Part shown: positions 1-12,507 of the stretch, in pieces
How positions within the stretch are numbered: the stretch's first letter is position 1
Layout of the letters: each line of letters starts with the position of its first letter
Source: Rhodamnia argentea
Taxonomy: Eukaryota > Streptophyta > Magnoliopsida > Myrtales > Myrtaceae
Assembly (NCBI RefSeq): GCF_020921035.1
Contig: NC_063150.1
Span: forward strand, 30,551,826-30,615,825
DNA: 64,000 nucleotides
Reading direction: 5' to 3'
Program-made: the position numbers and the translations under genes
The notes under the pieces: model-generated
Database searches by the model: none
What the model saw: the letters and a program-made list of their open reading frames with translations, nothing else
Told to the model about the DNA's origin: nothing

Positions 1-464
1 CATGAACCAAAGGCAACTTCGTGTGCACTTGTTCTGTGATGAGGATATAGCAATAAGCATGTGGCCCCGGGCAATGCACGGAGTTAGCTTTTATGTTCGA
101 ATTTTATTGCACGTAATTAAATTATCCAAATTCAGTAGTTGTATTTTCATTGTCAAATTCCCTCCAGATTATGGTGAATTCTCCTTAATTTTTTTTATGA
201 TAGGAAAAATCTGAGACTTGTACAATCAACTTAGAGCATCTGCTGTATTCCAAGTAAATGTCTAATCGACGAACATACTTTCATCCCGGACATATCCTCA
301 CATTTGGATGCATTAACGATGAAGTGGAGGGGTAGATTGAAAGTTGAGATATTACTTTATGATCGCTATGATATTACTTCGATTCGAGATAGCATGGAAC
401 GTTTGAGAATCATTTCGTTGTTTGCCTATCCCATTGTCAAATTTCTATTATTTCTGTTTTGCAG
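1..464 (+). other. Intron of the TPR10-like gene, cut by the window edge
   Basis: No exon is visible here. Stretches of this segment match the intron at about 8945-9500 of the next gene copy (shared runs around GTTTGAGAATCATTTC and GGCAATGCAC), so it is read as the intron before the first visible ankyrin exon. The acceptor is the CAG at 462-464. Confidence 0.6.
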
Positions 465-2917
465 CCCGATGCAGAAAATGATTATGGTTTAACTCCGCTC
501 TTTGCATCCGTCATCGACGGTTTGCTTGAATGCTTAAAGCTGTTGATTCAGGTTTGCATGACTTTTAGACGTTTGACAGTTGTTGTGAGATCACTTTGAT
601 TTTCTTCTACTTCATCATACCCATTGCATGGGTTAATTGATACAATATTGCTTTATTCAGGTTTCAGTCAGTCTCCACTGATATGCGTGCCTTCTTAATG
701 CTGTGTGCTATTCTACGAATCATACTCCGATTAATCCCAAAGATTTTCAGAAGGGTTATGTCTGTTTACCTCTATTTGAAAAAAGTAGCGTGGCTGCTTC
801 GGAACCCGACTGATCCCCTTGCTTGCTTTTATGTGCTTGCGTCTAACGTCATGACTCCCACGGGCACTAAATTTTGATGTCCATACAGGGGGGTGCCAAG
901 GTGAATGTCACTTTGCGTGAAGGAGAAACACCTCTGCACATTGCTGCTTCCGAGGGGAAACTTCACATCATAAATTGCTTACTAGAAGCAGGAGCTGATC
1001 CCAATGTCAGAGACGAGGTCGAGCTCTAAAGCTTTTATACTCCTTAAGTTCATATAACTACTTTCTCGCTCAAATCTTGTTTATATGCAAATGCAGTAAT
1101 TTGCGGAGAAAAAGGAACAGTTGTTTTGGATTGCTTTCATATTTTTGCGCGGTCCATGCTCCATCACAAATTATTAACGTGGTACTTGTTTGATCTAAAA
1201 ACAATCACATTATGCTTTCACTTCAGAATCAGAAAATAAAAAAATATTTAAAATCTAATGATTATGAAAAGTTTATATGATTTGAAAAGGTCTTTGGCAT
1301 TGAATGAAGGTACAATTCTAACAATACAAGAGATTAAAAAGAAAAGCCACTCTAAACACAACTTAAATTCCTAATCGCTAATCTCTTTTACGATTTTCTT
1401 CACCTTTATCGAACTAGATTCATCGAAGGTCATTTGGCAGTGGATCATTTACTAAAGATCATGATTTGTTCTGGTCATCACAGAATGGGATGACACCCAT
1501 AGAAGCAGCAGCACGAGAAGGCAATCGTGCAGTCGTGGAGATTCTCTTTCCAAATACTTCAGAAATCAAACCTATTCCATGGAGTGTGGATGGAATCATG
1601 GCATATATGCAGGCTCAGGTAATGATGTCCCTGCCGTGTATGGCTTTTTTCTACCTCCTCTTACTTCCTGCGAATGTTGCTGAAATTATCCAAATTTTGA
1701 TTGATTTTCTAGCCTTTATTTTGCTGGATGATTCAGATGGATTTTCTGATTGGGATGTTATTGGTTAGTGCCTAAGAGCTTTAATGATAAGATTGCCCGA
1801 TGGTTTTCTTTATCTGGGGTCTCATATCTTGAGAGTAGAGGTCGTCAATTGAGGGTAGTTTTCGAAAAGATATGCCAGCTCGACCTGCGAAGGAAAACTA
1901 TATTGAAGCAAATCTTATTACATGATGGCAAAAGTCTCTTTTTTGTATAGAAATTTTATGATTCGTGTAGGCTTGTATATTACTCACTTTACGTGTCATG
2001 TTCGATGTGGACATATCGAGCAGAAAGCTTTAGAAGAAGAAGCAAAACAGAAAGCTGCAGAAGCAAAATCAAGGGGAGATGATGCCTTTCGAAGAAAGGA
2101 CTATGGAGAAGCTGTACATGCTTACGCACAAGTAAATTCTTTTTCTGATTCCACTTCCTTGCGAATGCATTTTCATTTATTCACCTCTTTTCTCCTGTAC
2201 AGCAGAGATAGAAACATTTTCTGGCCACCATATCAGATATGGCTCAAAAGAAAAAATCTACCTATAGATTGCTCTCAATCTGACTCGAATGAACCGCTCT
2301 TTTGGTTTGTTTATCACAGGCATTAGGCTTCGATCCAAATGAAGCGACTCTGCTTTCCAACCGAAGTCTTTGCTGGTTTCACTTGGGACAAGGTGAACGT
2401 GCTCTAGCTGATGCAAAGGCCTGTAGGGAACTCAGACCAGATTGGCCCAAAGCTTGCTATAGGGAAGGTGCAGCTTTGAGTCTTTTGCAGGCATGCGTTC
2501 ACGTATTCTCCAGTCCATTAGTCCATCATCGGCGTTCATGTTTGTGCCTGTATGTACCTTTATATGACTGGGAAATCTACTGCAGAGATTTGACGAAGCA
2601 GCCAATGCTTTCTCCGAGGGTGTCAAGCTTGACCCCGAAAGTAAGGAGCTTGAAAAGGCTTTCAGGTTAGGCTGAGCAGAATTCTCCAATTTGAATTAGG
2701 AACAAGTGTGTCAGGCTTGTGTGTGCCTAAGACTAGCATATCCTGTTTCTTCTGTCCGTGGAGAAGATTTCATGGTCTAGAATGCGGAAGTATCTGTTCC
2801 TGGCAAATGCATTTTCATTGCTGTTTTTAGTTAACTAGAATTTTGCTTGAAATATCAGTTTAGCCTATTGACATGTTTTCTGGTATTTGCAGAGAACATG
2901 TCAGCAATTTTCCCTGA
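465..2917 (+). CDS. TPR10: Ankyrin-repeat + TPR protein, TPR10-like, 3' part
   Basis: This is the 3' portion of a gene like Arabidopsis At3g04710 (TPR10), a soluble ankyrin/TPR protein thought to bind Hsp90/Hsp70 tails. Exons read from splice sites and in-phase translation: 465-551, 889-1017, 1484-1618 (ankyrin; GETPLHIAASEG, GMTPIEAAAREG), 2024-2131, 2320-2490 and 2586-2665 (TPR), then a short terminal exon 2893-2917. All joins are in phase and no stop interrupts them, so this copy looks functional; its first exons lie outside the window. The chaperone-clamp residues expected in the TPR are partly present: Asn in LLSNRSLC, Lys and Arg in WPKACYREG. Two oddities: the intron after 2490 begins GC rather than GT, and the last exon gives REHVSNFP then stop instead of the EAFEAARKF-type end of the later copies. 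The end is therefore less certain than the body. Confidence 0.85.
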
Positions 2918-3649
2918 GGATGACGGCATTAACCTTCTTTTTGGATTTGTTTTTCTTTTGAGCTTGTATGGATTTTGTCCATCATTTGCATATCGTCTCC
3001 TTGGTAATGAAACCTATGCAGTTTTGTTTGAGGCGAGGCTTGCCGTTGTAAGGTTTCGCCATCCACAGAGAATGATTTGCTCGGCCTTGGTCATTGAACT
3101 GTGTGACCGATCTATTTGGTCTTGGCTCGTCGACGGGCTCAAAAGAAAGAAATGATTTCATTTCCAAGTATGATAGTTGAAGTTCTCTCATGGTCTATTG
3201 AGGCAAACCTGATTATCTCGATCAGTTTCCTTTTTCAGCAAAACCATAACTAAATGAGAATGCTCGTCCACTTCAAACTTCTGTGTAGTTTCATAATTCA
3301 TCACGCAACAGAACAAGGAAATTGGAGTCTCCATCTGATGGTATTTCACTATTTAGCCAATTCCATTTCCATCCTCAATATGTTACCTTACAAAAACGCG
3401 GGGAAAATGACCAAAAATGTCTTAAATCTCTTTTACCAATTCAATTGAAAACTTCTTAATCGTGCCAACCGAGTTCTAAACTTTTTCACATTTTATTAAT
3501 TGAATGCATCCGGTCAATTTTTTAACATGGACGCAAATCGTTTTATTTGGCATGGCCGCGTTAACATGGATGCTTTCCTAAAGAAGCTAAGATAAGCTAA
3601 AACCAGATTCCCCTAAAATTAGAATGAATTAAGCCACAAGTCGAAAATT
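2918..3649. other. 3' flank and half of a repeat
   Basis: No gene is seen. Bases 3315-3560 match the repeat found at 10085-10330, 11650-11900, 17740-17990 and 19345-19600 (shared phrases such as GGAAATTGGAGT and AATTGTGCCAA); only the left half is present. Confidence 0.5.
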
Positions 3650-6600
3650 TAGGAAAATTCCAAATAAGGGCATGAAGTGGCCATATTTTCTCAAATAAGG
3701 ATATGTAGCATATCTTATTTTAAATAAAGGCCTAAAGTGCCCATGATTGTTTTAAAGAAGGGTCTGACCTTGTTGAGTGGCTAAATATTTCGGCCAATCA
3801 AGTGCATTTTCCGTGTAAAGAGAAATTTTAATCTGTATTTTAGATAAATTATATTAAAATTTTTAAAAAAACTACAATTTTTTCAAAAGCAAGAAAAGTA
3901 CAGGCGAAAGGGAAGCCCGACCCTCACCGAGGCATCGGCAACCCCGTGGACCATCTCTGACGCCCCACCGGTGATGGGGCGACGACCATAGGTGTCACGC
4001 CCCGACCCTCGGGTACGTAATGTCCCTACCAAATCGCCTCAGGTCATAATGATAACGTCCCGGGTAGGCTATCGACCCACGATAACATATGGCACATGTG
4101 GAAACGAACAAACTCCCAATCATACAAAACAACCGGGATAGTCAAACATAACACCCGTAACTGTAGGATATCAAAATACATATCTATCGGATAATAGCTC
4201 CAAAAAGAATCAATGGCTCCCGACCTACGAACTTCATCACTTCGGACTTGAAAATGTTCCCACGAAAGGGTGAGATAAAAATCCCAGCGAGTCAACGCCT
4301 AAGCCTCGACTAGGGCGATGATTCGTCCGGATACCATATCGGGCAATCACATATTCATATCAATCACATGCAACTTACTTGACATTAAGTCACGCAGATG
4401 TGCACCATGAATATATCGTGAGACCATGCCAACTCGAGACGATCATCGAGGCAATCAAGAACCATGGTACACTCAAACATAAAGCAACATTGGACATCAC
4501 ACGCAGTCCATTTATTAATGATGATTTTCGTGAATGGAATTCTTTGGATCCATACAACGCAATGATGGGGTCCATTAATTCGACCCGCACAACACAATGC
4601 CGGAATCGACTTCTGATAAACGGGCATCGTCCCGACTCCTTTCGGCGATCGCAATCACAAGTGATAACTCAATATCTCAAGTAGGCATTCCCCTAAAGGG
4701 CTTCGGTCCGTCACAAGCTGCAACCGGCAACCGACAATCCATGACTCGACATGGAAGGTCGGGCAACCGACAAGTCGTGTAATCCATACAAAAAGATACG
4801 ATACGAACTTGACGGGCCACGAATCATCATCCATTATGTGATCACTCAATTCATCCATTAGTCATTCCACTTACTTTATTTAAATTATAACCGGATGCTC
4901 AAAACTTGACCACAGGCCATTTTCACGCTACGTGCATCACAACAGACAGTTGAATGCATATCGCTATCTACCGGCTTTTGCAAGTAAATACAAGATGGAT
5001 AGTTATCAAACGATCATGCAATCATGACAGTCAATGGCCTTCTATTTATAGGCAATCCATGCTAATAAGTCAAGTTAAATATAAACCCAATTCGACTATG
5101 TCAACTAAAATCCATTATAACAAAATTATCGGTAATCAATTATTAACTAATCGATCGCTCTTGGCTAATCAATCCTTCACCCACTATCAAGCAAGGCCAA
5201 GCACAAAATAAGCAATCTCAAATCGGACAGCCATAAATATGACTAACCCAACCGATTAGGGCCATTTAACCTAAATCAACTTTCTCGCCTAGCCGGCCCT
5301 AATCGAACTACCTAAACGCCTAATAATATAGGAAGACTAATCCAAACGTAATTAAAGACCTAATCAAAGATTAGAGGTCAACTCACAGTCAAATACTCGA
5401 GTTGAGATCGGCGGCGATCCTCGAAAAATTCTTCGATGCGAGCCTCGAATTCGAACGATCCGCGAACCTTGGTTTCAGTCCAACGAGTCCAATTCTTTAA
5501 TTTCTTTGGCCCACGGGCCCAATTCAAGGCCCAACTTCGAAGGCCAACAAGGTAAGACACGGCCCAAGTCAAAATGGGTTTTGGCCCCACTCGATAGGCC
5601 CAGATAATCTCGACCCAAGCCCAAAACAGGGCACCCAAGCCCAGAAAACAGGGGAGGCCGAGACTGTTTGGGGCTGGAACGGCGACTACGGGCGGCGGCC
5701 GGAGCTGGGGTCGGCGGCCAAAGGTCGGGGAAGGTCAGAGGGTGTCGTCGGTGGTCGGTGGTGGCCGGAGCAGCGACGGCAAGGGCAGAACAGTCCGGTT
5801 TCTCCAAAAACAGGGCAGATTGAGCAGTCCGGACGGCGACGTGTACAGTTTCAATTTCGGGGACTGATCTGGGGGTTTTCTTTAGCTGGTAACATCGTAG
5901 AGAGGTAGAGGAAGGTGTGTACAAAATTTCAGGTGGTTTCGGGTCCGTTTGCTATGCGAACAAGCTTTGTTTCTCCAAGTCAGACTTTAAAACTGCACTG
6001 TACAGCAGCAGGGGAGGGACGGTTTTGGGCTGTCCTGCAAAGTTTCCGGACTTCAGGCGGCTATATGACGGTGCAGGGTGGTCGAGGATAGTCTGGAGGA
6101 TGCTGTGGTGGTCGGAAATGGGCAGAGGAAGGCGGCGGAGCGGTGCACAACGGCTGGAAACAGAACCAGGCAAAACAGGGGCTAAAACAGAGCAGACTGG
6201 AAGTAGCTGCTGTTTCGAGTACTTCGACGGTTCTGTGGTGGCTTCCGGCGGTCGGAGGTGGTGGTTGGAGGTCAAAGGAAGGCTGAGGTAGTTGGAGGAC
6301 GTGGTGGTGGCGGCTGATGATGCGTGAAGGCCGTTGGAACAGCAGCAGACGCAGCAGGACTGAGTAAGGGCTGTTGCGGGACTTCCGGCCTCTCGCGGCT
6401 GTTCAGGGCTCGTTGGACGTCGTTCGCTGGCGTGTGGTGGTCGAGATGGTGCAGGGGAGCTGGCAGGAGGTCTGTGAGGTATGGCGGTGATGAGGGTGAG
6501 AGTAGTGTGGTGGTTTTTACATGAAAACAGAAGAAAAGGAAGAAGAAATGCAGAGTCGGTTGAAGGGGGTAAGTGGCGTGGGGGAAAAGGAGAAGGGGAA

Positions 6601-7235
6601 GAGAGAGAAGAGAGAGAGAAGAATGTAGACCTTTGACTTAGGGGCGGCTTAGGTGATAAGGTGGGTCCCACTCCATTAATCGTTTTGTCTTGACCTCCAT
6701 AAAACCCTAGGGGCAAAATTGTCATTTCAAAAATTGACAGAGGGTGATTTGGTCAAAACGAGGCTCGGGCGCTAGAATTCCCATTTCTACGGCGCAACGA
6801 CCAAATTATCGAACCCTAAACTAATTCGATCGACAAATCGGGAATTTTCCAATTTCCGTCACTAAATCCTTAGAAATTCAATTCGGAGCAATGAACTGGA
6901 ATTCACAGTCTTTCTATAACCGAATTCTACTACTAAATGGAAGTCGAATTTCCAGGGCGTCACAATAGGTGGAGGGGCATCCCTTATTTTATTTTATTTT
7001 GTGTGTGTGTGTTTTTATTTTGTATAAATTTTTAGCCTTCTTTTTTCCTTTTTTGAGTTTGTCTTTTTTTTTGGAAAGATTTTGGAAAAAAAGTAAAAAA
7101 TTGAATGGCGAAAATGTCTTTGACCAGCTGGTAAGGTAGACCATTTTTTGAGATTGACAAGGCCACTTTAGGCCTTTATTTTAAATAAGTTTCACCTCAA
7201 GCTCTTGTTTGAGAATTTCCCCTAGCAAATTTTGT
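3650..7235. repeat. TIR element split by a solo LTR
   Basis: The left arm (about 3650-3800) and the right arm (about 7120-7235) are inverted copies of each other; both contain ATTTTAAATAAAGGCCTAAAG-like sequence when the right arm is reverse-complemented. No coding capacity is seen outside the LTR. The arms without the LTR sum to roughly 600 bp. Related arms occur at about 11525-11640 and 19229-19340. The family is unassigned. Confidence 0.6.
3993..6964. mobile_element. Solo LTR of a retrotransposon (fossil), nested in a TIR element
   Basis: A 2972-bp segment starts TGTCACGCCC and ends GGGCGTCACA, the TG...CA form of an LTR with a matching inverted end. It is flanked by the perfect 5-bp duplication ATAGG (3988-3992 and 6965-6969). 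No internal gag-pol region lies inside or beside it, so it is read as a solo LTR left by recombination between two LTRs. Family assignment is not possible from the sequence alone; a Ty3/gypsy origin is a guess based on length. Long open frames inside it on the minus strand (5.4-6.7 kb) have low-complexity Pro/Ser composition and are not called as genes. The intact duplication suggests a moderately recent insertion, but with one LTR no age can be calculated. Confidence 0.8.
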
Positions 7236-7636
7236 GAGAAATACATTTATGCTTTCAATGGTCAAACAATTTGATTCGCTTAAGTCTTAAATCTTTATCA
7301 AGTCATAAACTTACTGTGGGAAGTGCAATTTGTAGATGTCACGTGCGCGCAGTTTCTGGTATTGTTCCCTAAAAAGAACTCAATTGTACGTATTTTTTTT
7401 TTCAATTGAAAAAAAGAAACAAAGTCAATGTAATTTTTCACCCTGGGATTCATTTAGTAATGAATAAACAAAGTCAACAATATCTAACTGTTAACTGATA
7501 TCACTCAGCGTTAGCCCGGCCCGCTCTCCGCACTGAAATTTTGCGCCGGGTTTGGCCGAAAGAAACCATTAAAAGGCGATGCCCCTCCAAGATTCAATCA
7601 TACTTCATTCTCTTTGAACTCTGTGAAAGCTCGACC
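7236..7636 (+). other. 5' flank of the second ankyrin-TPR copy
   Basis: This stretch precedes the ATG at 7637. It becomes GC-richer from about 7500 and has a weak TATA-like ATTAAAAGG at 7568-7576. Nothing else is recognised. Confidence 0.4.
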
Positions 7637-9617
7637 ATGGCGTCTTCTTCGTCTACTCCCCTCACAGGTCTCTCTCTCTCTCTCTGTATCATCACAGTTT
7701 GAACAGGAAACAGAGAAGTCCTGGGTTTGATGATGATGAAGTGTTCCTAACATTGTTTTCGAACCAAATTTTGCAGTGTCCCCGGAAGTCCTGGCCTTTC
7801 TAAGTGCAGTTCGTGCAGGAAATCTTGGCTTACTCAAGGGTACATCTTGACTTCTTCTTTTTCTTCTTCTTCTTTCTTTCTCTGTTCTTTCAGCCCTTTT
7901 GGTCCGACCTTTGGTTTCTTTGCTTTGGGATTTCTACATAATGTGCTGCATCCGGCAAATGATGTAGGGAAATAGAGTTGGCTTTGCAACTCGATGATGG
8001 GAGGGGGATGGCAAGAACTATTGCGGATGCTAAGGACGATAAGGATGTGGGGCGCTTTATTTTGCCGCTGCAGAGGCCAATATGGAAGTTTGCAAGTACT
8101 TGTTAGAGGAGTTGAAGCTTGATGTGGACCCAAAAGATGTTGATGGTATGCTTGACTTTAGCTGTATCTATTTTGCTCTGTTAGTTTTTCAATATTTGTG
8201 TATAAGAGAAGATGCCTGGTTTTGCGAAATTTTTCTCCCTGGAATTCACTATCGATTATAATTGTGCGAAAACTTGGTTTCTTTTTCAGGTGATACTGCT
8301 CTTCATCATGTTGCTAGATCAGTGCATAATGAAACAGCAAGGTATCTAATAGATCGAGGTGCCGATCCTGCTATAACTGATGATGGTGGTCTGACAGTAG
8401 TGCATTACTCTGCTGGGTCAGGTAGGTCAATTTTCCTAAACTTTGGTAAGCATCTGCGTTTACCTATTGCCACAATTGCTTTCCCAGATATTGCTAACAA
8501 TTATGATTCTTCATGCATGCATGCATGCATGCAAAATCACAAGGACGTGCACAATGCGTCTTGTCATGGCCAACTGAAGATGGACATGCTTATCTGTGAT
8601 TATTTCTTTGCAGGGAACGTCGAATTGATGAACTTTCTACTTTCTAAAGGGGTCGACATTGATTGTCAAAGCTCTTCTGGCAGCCCTTTAATGTTTTCTG
8701 CTGACTGTGTCAGCAAGATGCTGTAAAATTTCTGTTAGATCATAATGCTAACCCAAGCTTGAGAAATACCTAATCTCTTAAATTTTCTCTTTCGCCGCGG
8801 ACTTTTGTGAGCCTTCTGCATGTGCACTTGTCTTCCTGAACAAAAGGCAAGAAATATATTCTTCTGTAATTAAGGACAGAGCGATAGAGAGAGGAAGAAA
8901 GAGAAAGGTGGAAATGGTTGCCTGGTTGTAGGAATTTAGCTGTTCTGTGAGATGCTATAGTAATTAGCATGTGGCACCAGGCAATGCACTGAGTTAGCTT
9001 TTCTGTTCTAATTTTCCTGCATGTGTTAAAACTATCTAAATTAGCTCTCCGTTATATGCACAAGCATGTTACATGCAATACCATTGAATTTATGCTTAGT
9101 CAGTAGTGATTTTAGTGGTTTCTCATTGAGCAGTTGTATTTTCCTTTGTCAAATTCCGTACAGATTACGGTGGATTCTCCTTAATTTGATAGGGAAAAAT
9201 CTGAGACTTGTTGAATCAACTTAGAGCGTACTCTATTCCAAGTAAAAGTCTAATTGACAAGCATATTATCATTGCGGACACATCTTCACCTTTGGATTCA
9301 TTGACGACGAAGAGGATGGGTGGATTGAAAGTTGAGATATTGCATTATGATTGCCATGATGTCACTTCGATTCGAGATGGCAAGGAACAGCTTGCATATA
9401 TTTTTGGCAACAAAAGAGAGAAACCAATGATGGAACGTTTGAGAATCATTTCTTTGTTTGCCTATCACATCGTCAAATCGCTATTACATGTCTCTTCTCC
9501 ATTTACATCGGTGTCGTGCTGAGGTTATTCCTTAGCAGTGACAGAAAACGGGTTTTGGGATGCGGTGGAGCAGTTGTCACTATCAGTTCGCTTGAATGCA
9601 CAAAGCTGTTGATTCAG
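7637..9617 (+). pseudogene. TPR10: Ankyrin half of a TPR10-like gene, frameshifted
   Basis: The exon series matches the N-terminal half of the TPR10-type protein: 7637-7667 (MASSSSTPLT), 7777-7839 (VSPEVLAFLSAVRAGNLG), 7976-8145, 8290-8421 (DTALHHVARS, YLIDRGADP), 8614 to about 8775 (VELMNFLLSKGVDID), and a degraded exon 9539-9617 that corresponds to 465-551 of the first gene. Start codon and most splice sites survive, but the frame changes inside the third exon near 8048 and again in the fifth near 8706, after which the expected QDAVKFLLDHNANP is in another frame. The last exon is 8 bases shorter than its intact counterpart. The next two ankyrin exons (889-1017 and 1484-1618 in gene one) are missing. 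The TPR half of the same ancestral locus is probably the exons at 14.4-15.8 kb, displaced by repeat insertions. Clearly broken as a full-length gene; a short transcript remains possible. Confidence 0.8.
8512..8532. repeat. (CATG)n microsatellite
   Basis: Five tandem CATG units plus one base, inside an intron of the decayed ankyrin gene. It is perfectly palindromic. Confidence 0.9.
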
Positions 9618-10167
9618 GTAAATATCATCCTGAATATACAGTTGTTGTTAGATCACTTTAGTTTTTCTTGCACTCCAAGCTGCCTTCTGTCTCATTCTTC
9701 ATCTTACCCATCGTATCTTTTAAAAATTTGCAGGGGTTAGTTGACACTATATTGCTTTACTCAAGTTTCAGTCGGTCTCAACTGATATGCATTCTTGCTT
9801 ATTCGTATCCCGTAGTCATGCCTCCTTAATGCTATGTGCTATTCTACGAATTATACTCCAATTATAGTAGCGCATAATGGAATCAGCATCCCTTTCTTTC
9901 TAACATTCAAGTTCCATGGAAGACTCAATTTAATCCTGAAGAATTACAGACGGGTTATGCCTGTTTACCTCTTTTTAATGATCAAAAGTACCATTTATAC
10001 TGGATTTAATCCTGAAGATTTACAGAAATGCTCATCCACTTCCATACATACACTTCTATGTTCTTTCATATTTCAATACACAACCCAACAAGGAAATTGG
10101 AGTTTCCATATGATGATATTTCATTATTTGTCCAATTCAATTTTTCCATCCTCAATATGTTATCTTC

Positions 10168-10943
10168 AACAACGCGAAAAAATTATCCGAAATTTTATAA
10201 ACTTATTGCACTTTTGTCAATTCAGTTGTAAATTTTTTAATTGTGCCAATCAATTCTTAAACCTTTTCACGCTCAGCCAATTGGGTGTAGCTGGCAAATT
10301 TTGGCCGAAGACCGACGTGGATGCCAGCCGTGTTGATGTGAATAATTTTTTAATTATTTTTCTAGTAATTTTTGTATTCCTTTTCTTTTCTTTTTTGACC
10401 TTTTTCCCATTTTTTTCATTTTTATCGTGGCTGGCGAGGCTAACCTCACCCACGGCCGAGGTCGGGCAAGGGGCTGACAATGCTCATTGGCCAAAACAAA
10501 AACAAAGTAGAGGGCAAAGAGAAGGAGAAAAAAAGGAACATAAAAATTAAATGATAGGGTGATGTCCAGGGTTCGCGCTTCCGGAGCAGTCAAAAGTTTT
10601 TTGACAAGCTTCAGACTAGTATCCAAGCCCGATCCTTCTTTAACGAATCTGTCAAAACCTTGCCTCTTTCCTCCTGCCGAATCATCGGAGACATATAATC
10701 CCACTATTGCAAAGGGTTGGGTTGTCGCATAAGTCCCACCAAGAACTCAAACTGTCCCTTATAATTAAAAATTGTGCATGTCAACACCGCAACCATGCAA
10801 CATACAACAATCCGCATCCATATCAATAATTTCCAATCAAAATTGATTGGATACAATTAATCGGCAAAATATAAAAATATTTGGTACTCAACTGGTACAA
10901 CTAAAATAGTTTATAGCTGAATTGGTAAAAGTGTATTAATCTT
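10168..10943. repeat. Family-1 TIR element, copy A1
   Basis: The left arm (TATTGCACTTTTGTCAATTC) and the right arm (AATTGGTAAAAGTGTATTAA) are inverted copies, as in the better-preserved copies at 28255 and 35312. The centre holds GC-rich sequence (CGAGGTCGGGCAAGG). No gene is seen. The right end is shortened compared with copy B1. Confidence 0.6.
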
Positions 10944-11729
10944 TGTACACATCATCTCATTTCATTACTAAAATAGGTTGTGCGAGACAATTTGGTATTT
11001 ATCTATTTTTTCTTTTAACTTTCGGCTAAAGGTATGTTATCTACTCTCATTTGTCCTTTTAGCATTTTAATTTTGCATTTTGCTTTTGCGCACACGACAA
11101 CACTTTTACTCTAAAAATCAACTTTCGGTTGGAAAGTGATTTTTCTACTTCTACTTAGGAGAAAAGTTGATTTTTCTACTTCAGGATAAAAGTAAATTTT
11201 TTTTTTATTTCTTCAAGTGGATCTAAAATTATTTTCGAAGTAAAAAACTGCTCCGAAAGTAGAAAAATAAAGATGCATAATCAAAACATTTTTGCTCCAG
11301 AAGTTGCGTTACCAAACATATTTTTATTTCAGAAATGTTGTTCATCCAATTTAATGATAGAAATACAATCATTTGAAGTCTTCTCAAATTTCGAACAAGT
11401 TAAATTCTTTTTTAAGTAGTGAAGATTTAAATGTCGTTTTTAACAAAGTGACTTGTAAGCCAAGATAAGCCAAAATCAAAACCGCCTGAATTTGAATGAA
11501 TTACACGTACTAAATATGAGTGATCCAAATAAAGGCCCGCAGTGCTTTTTTTTTTTTTTTTCCAAATAAGGTCATAAAGTGGCTATGACTATTTCAATAA
11601 GGGCTACACTTTGCTGGCCGGCTAAATATTCCGGCTGATGAAGGGAATAGAAATTGGAGTCTCCATCTGATGATATTTCATTATTTATGCAATTTCATTT
11701 CCATCCCCAATCTATCATCTTCAACCACG

Positions 11730-12208
11730 TGGGGAATATTGTAAAAAAAAAGTTAGAAATTTATTGCACTTTTGTCAATTCAATTATAAACTTTTTAATT
11801 GTGCCAATCAATTCCTAAACATTTTTATGCTTTGGCAATTGAGTTCATTCGGTCAATATTGGCCGGAAATCACTAATGTAGATGCTTACTTAGTTGATGT
11901 GGACATTTTTTTTTCTTTTTGGAAAAAAACGTAAAGATGAAAAAGAGAAGAGAAGAGAAGAAAAAACAAAAAAGGAAATATAAAATAAACAAATAAAAGT
12001 ATCATAAAAAATTATCCATGTTAGGGCCGATCGTGCTAGTTAGGGGAATCATCATCTACTTCAGCTATTTCCAGCCAAAATTGCCCCGATGGAGTAAATT
12101 GTCAAAAACATGAAAAAATTTAGAATTCAATTGGTACAATCAAAAGTTGTATTACCTAATTAGCAAAAGAACATTAGTTTTAAGACTGTTTTGATAATTT
12201 TTTTTGAA
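11730..12208. repeat. Family-1 TIR element, copy A2
   Basis: The left arm (TTATTGCACTTTTGTCAATT) and a right arm near 12120-12208 are inverted copies. This second, diverged member lies about 1.5 kb from A1 in direct orientation, and the same pair recurs in unit B. Confidence 0.55.
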
Positions 12209-12507
12209 ACGTGACCAATTCAACAAGCTAACAACTTTTTATGAGTCATTTCATTTCACTACTAAAACAGGTTGGGTGAGACAATTTGGTGCTTATCTAT
12301 TTTTTATTTTAATTTTTGGCCACAGGTGTCTTCTCCAGTTTGATTTCTTCTTTTTCCATTTTGATTTTGTCTTTTGCTGAGCACGCATGACAACACTTTT
12401 TGGAGTAGAATTTTTACTCTAGAAGTGTTTTTATTGTAGAAATTCGTTTGGTAGCATAATTTTATTTTTCTACTTTCAAAGCATTTTTTCTTCTTCTCGG
12501 GGTTTTT

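Noticed and set aside
5378-6725. Long overlapping frames, including a 257-residue minus-strand frame
   Set aside because: They lie inside the solo LTR and have low-complexity Pro/Ser/Thr composition with no domain; GC-rich LTR sequence explains them.
10250-10704. Lys-rich minus-strand frames
   Set aside because: They arise from poly-T/poly-A tracts inside family-1 elements and are duplicated with them in unit B.
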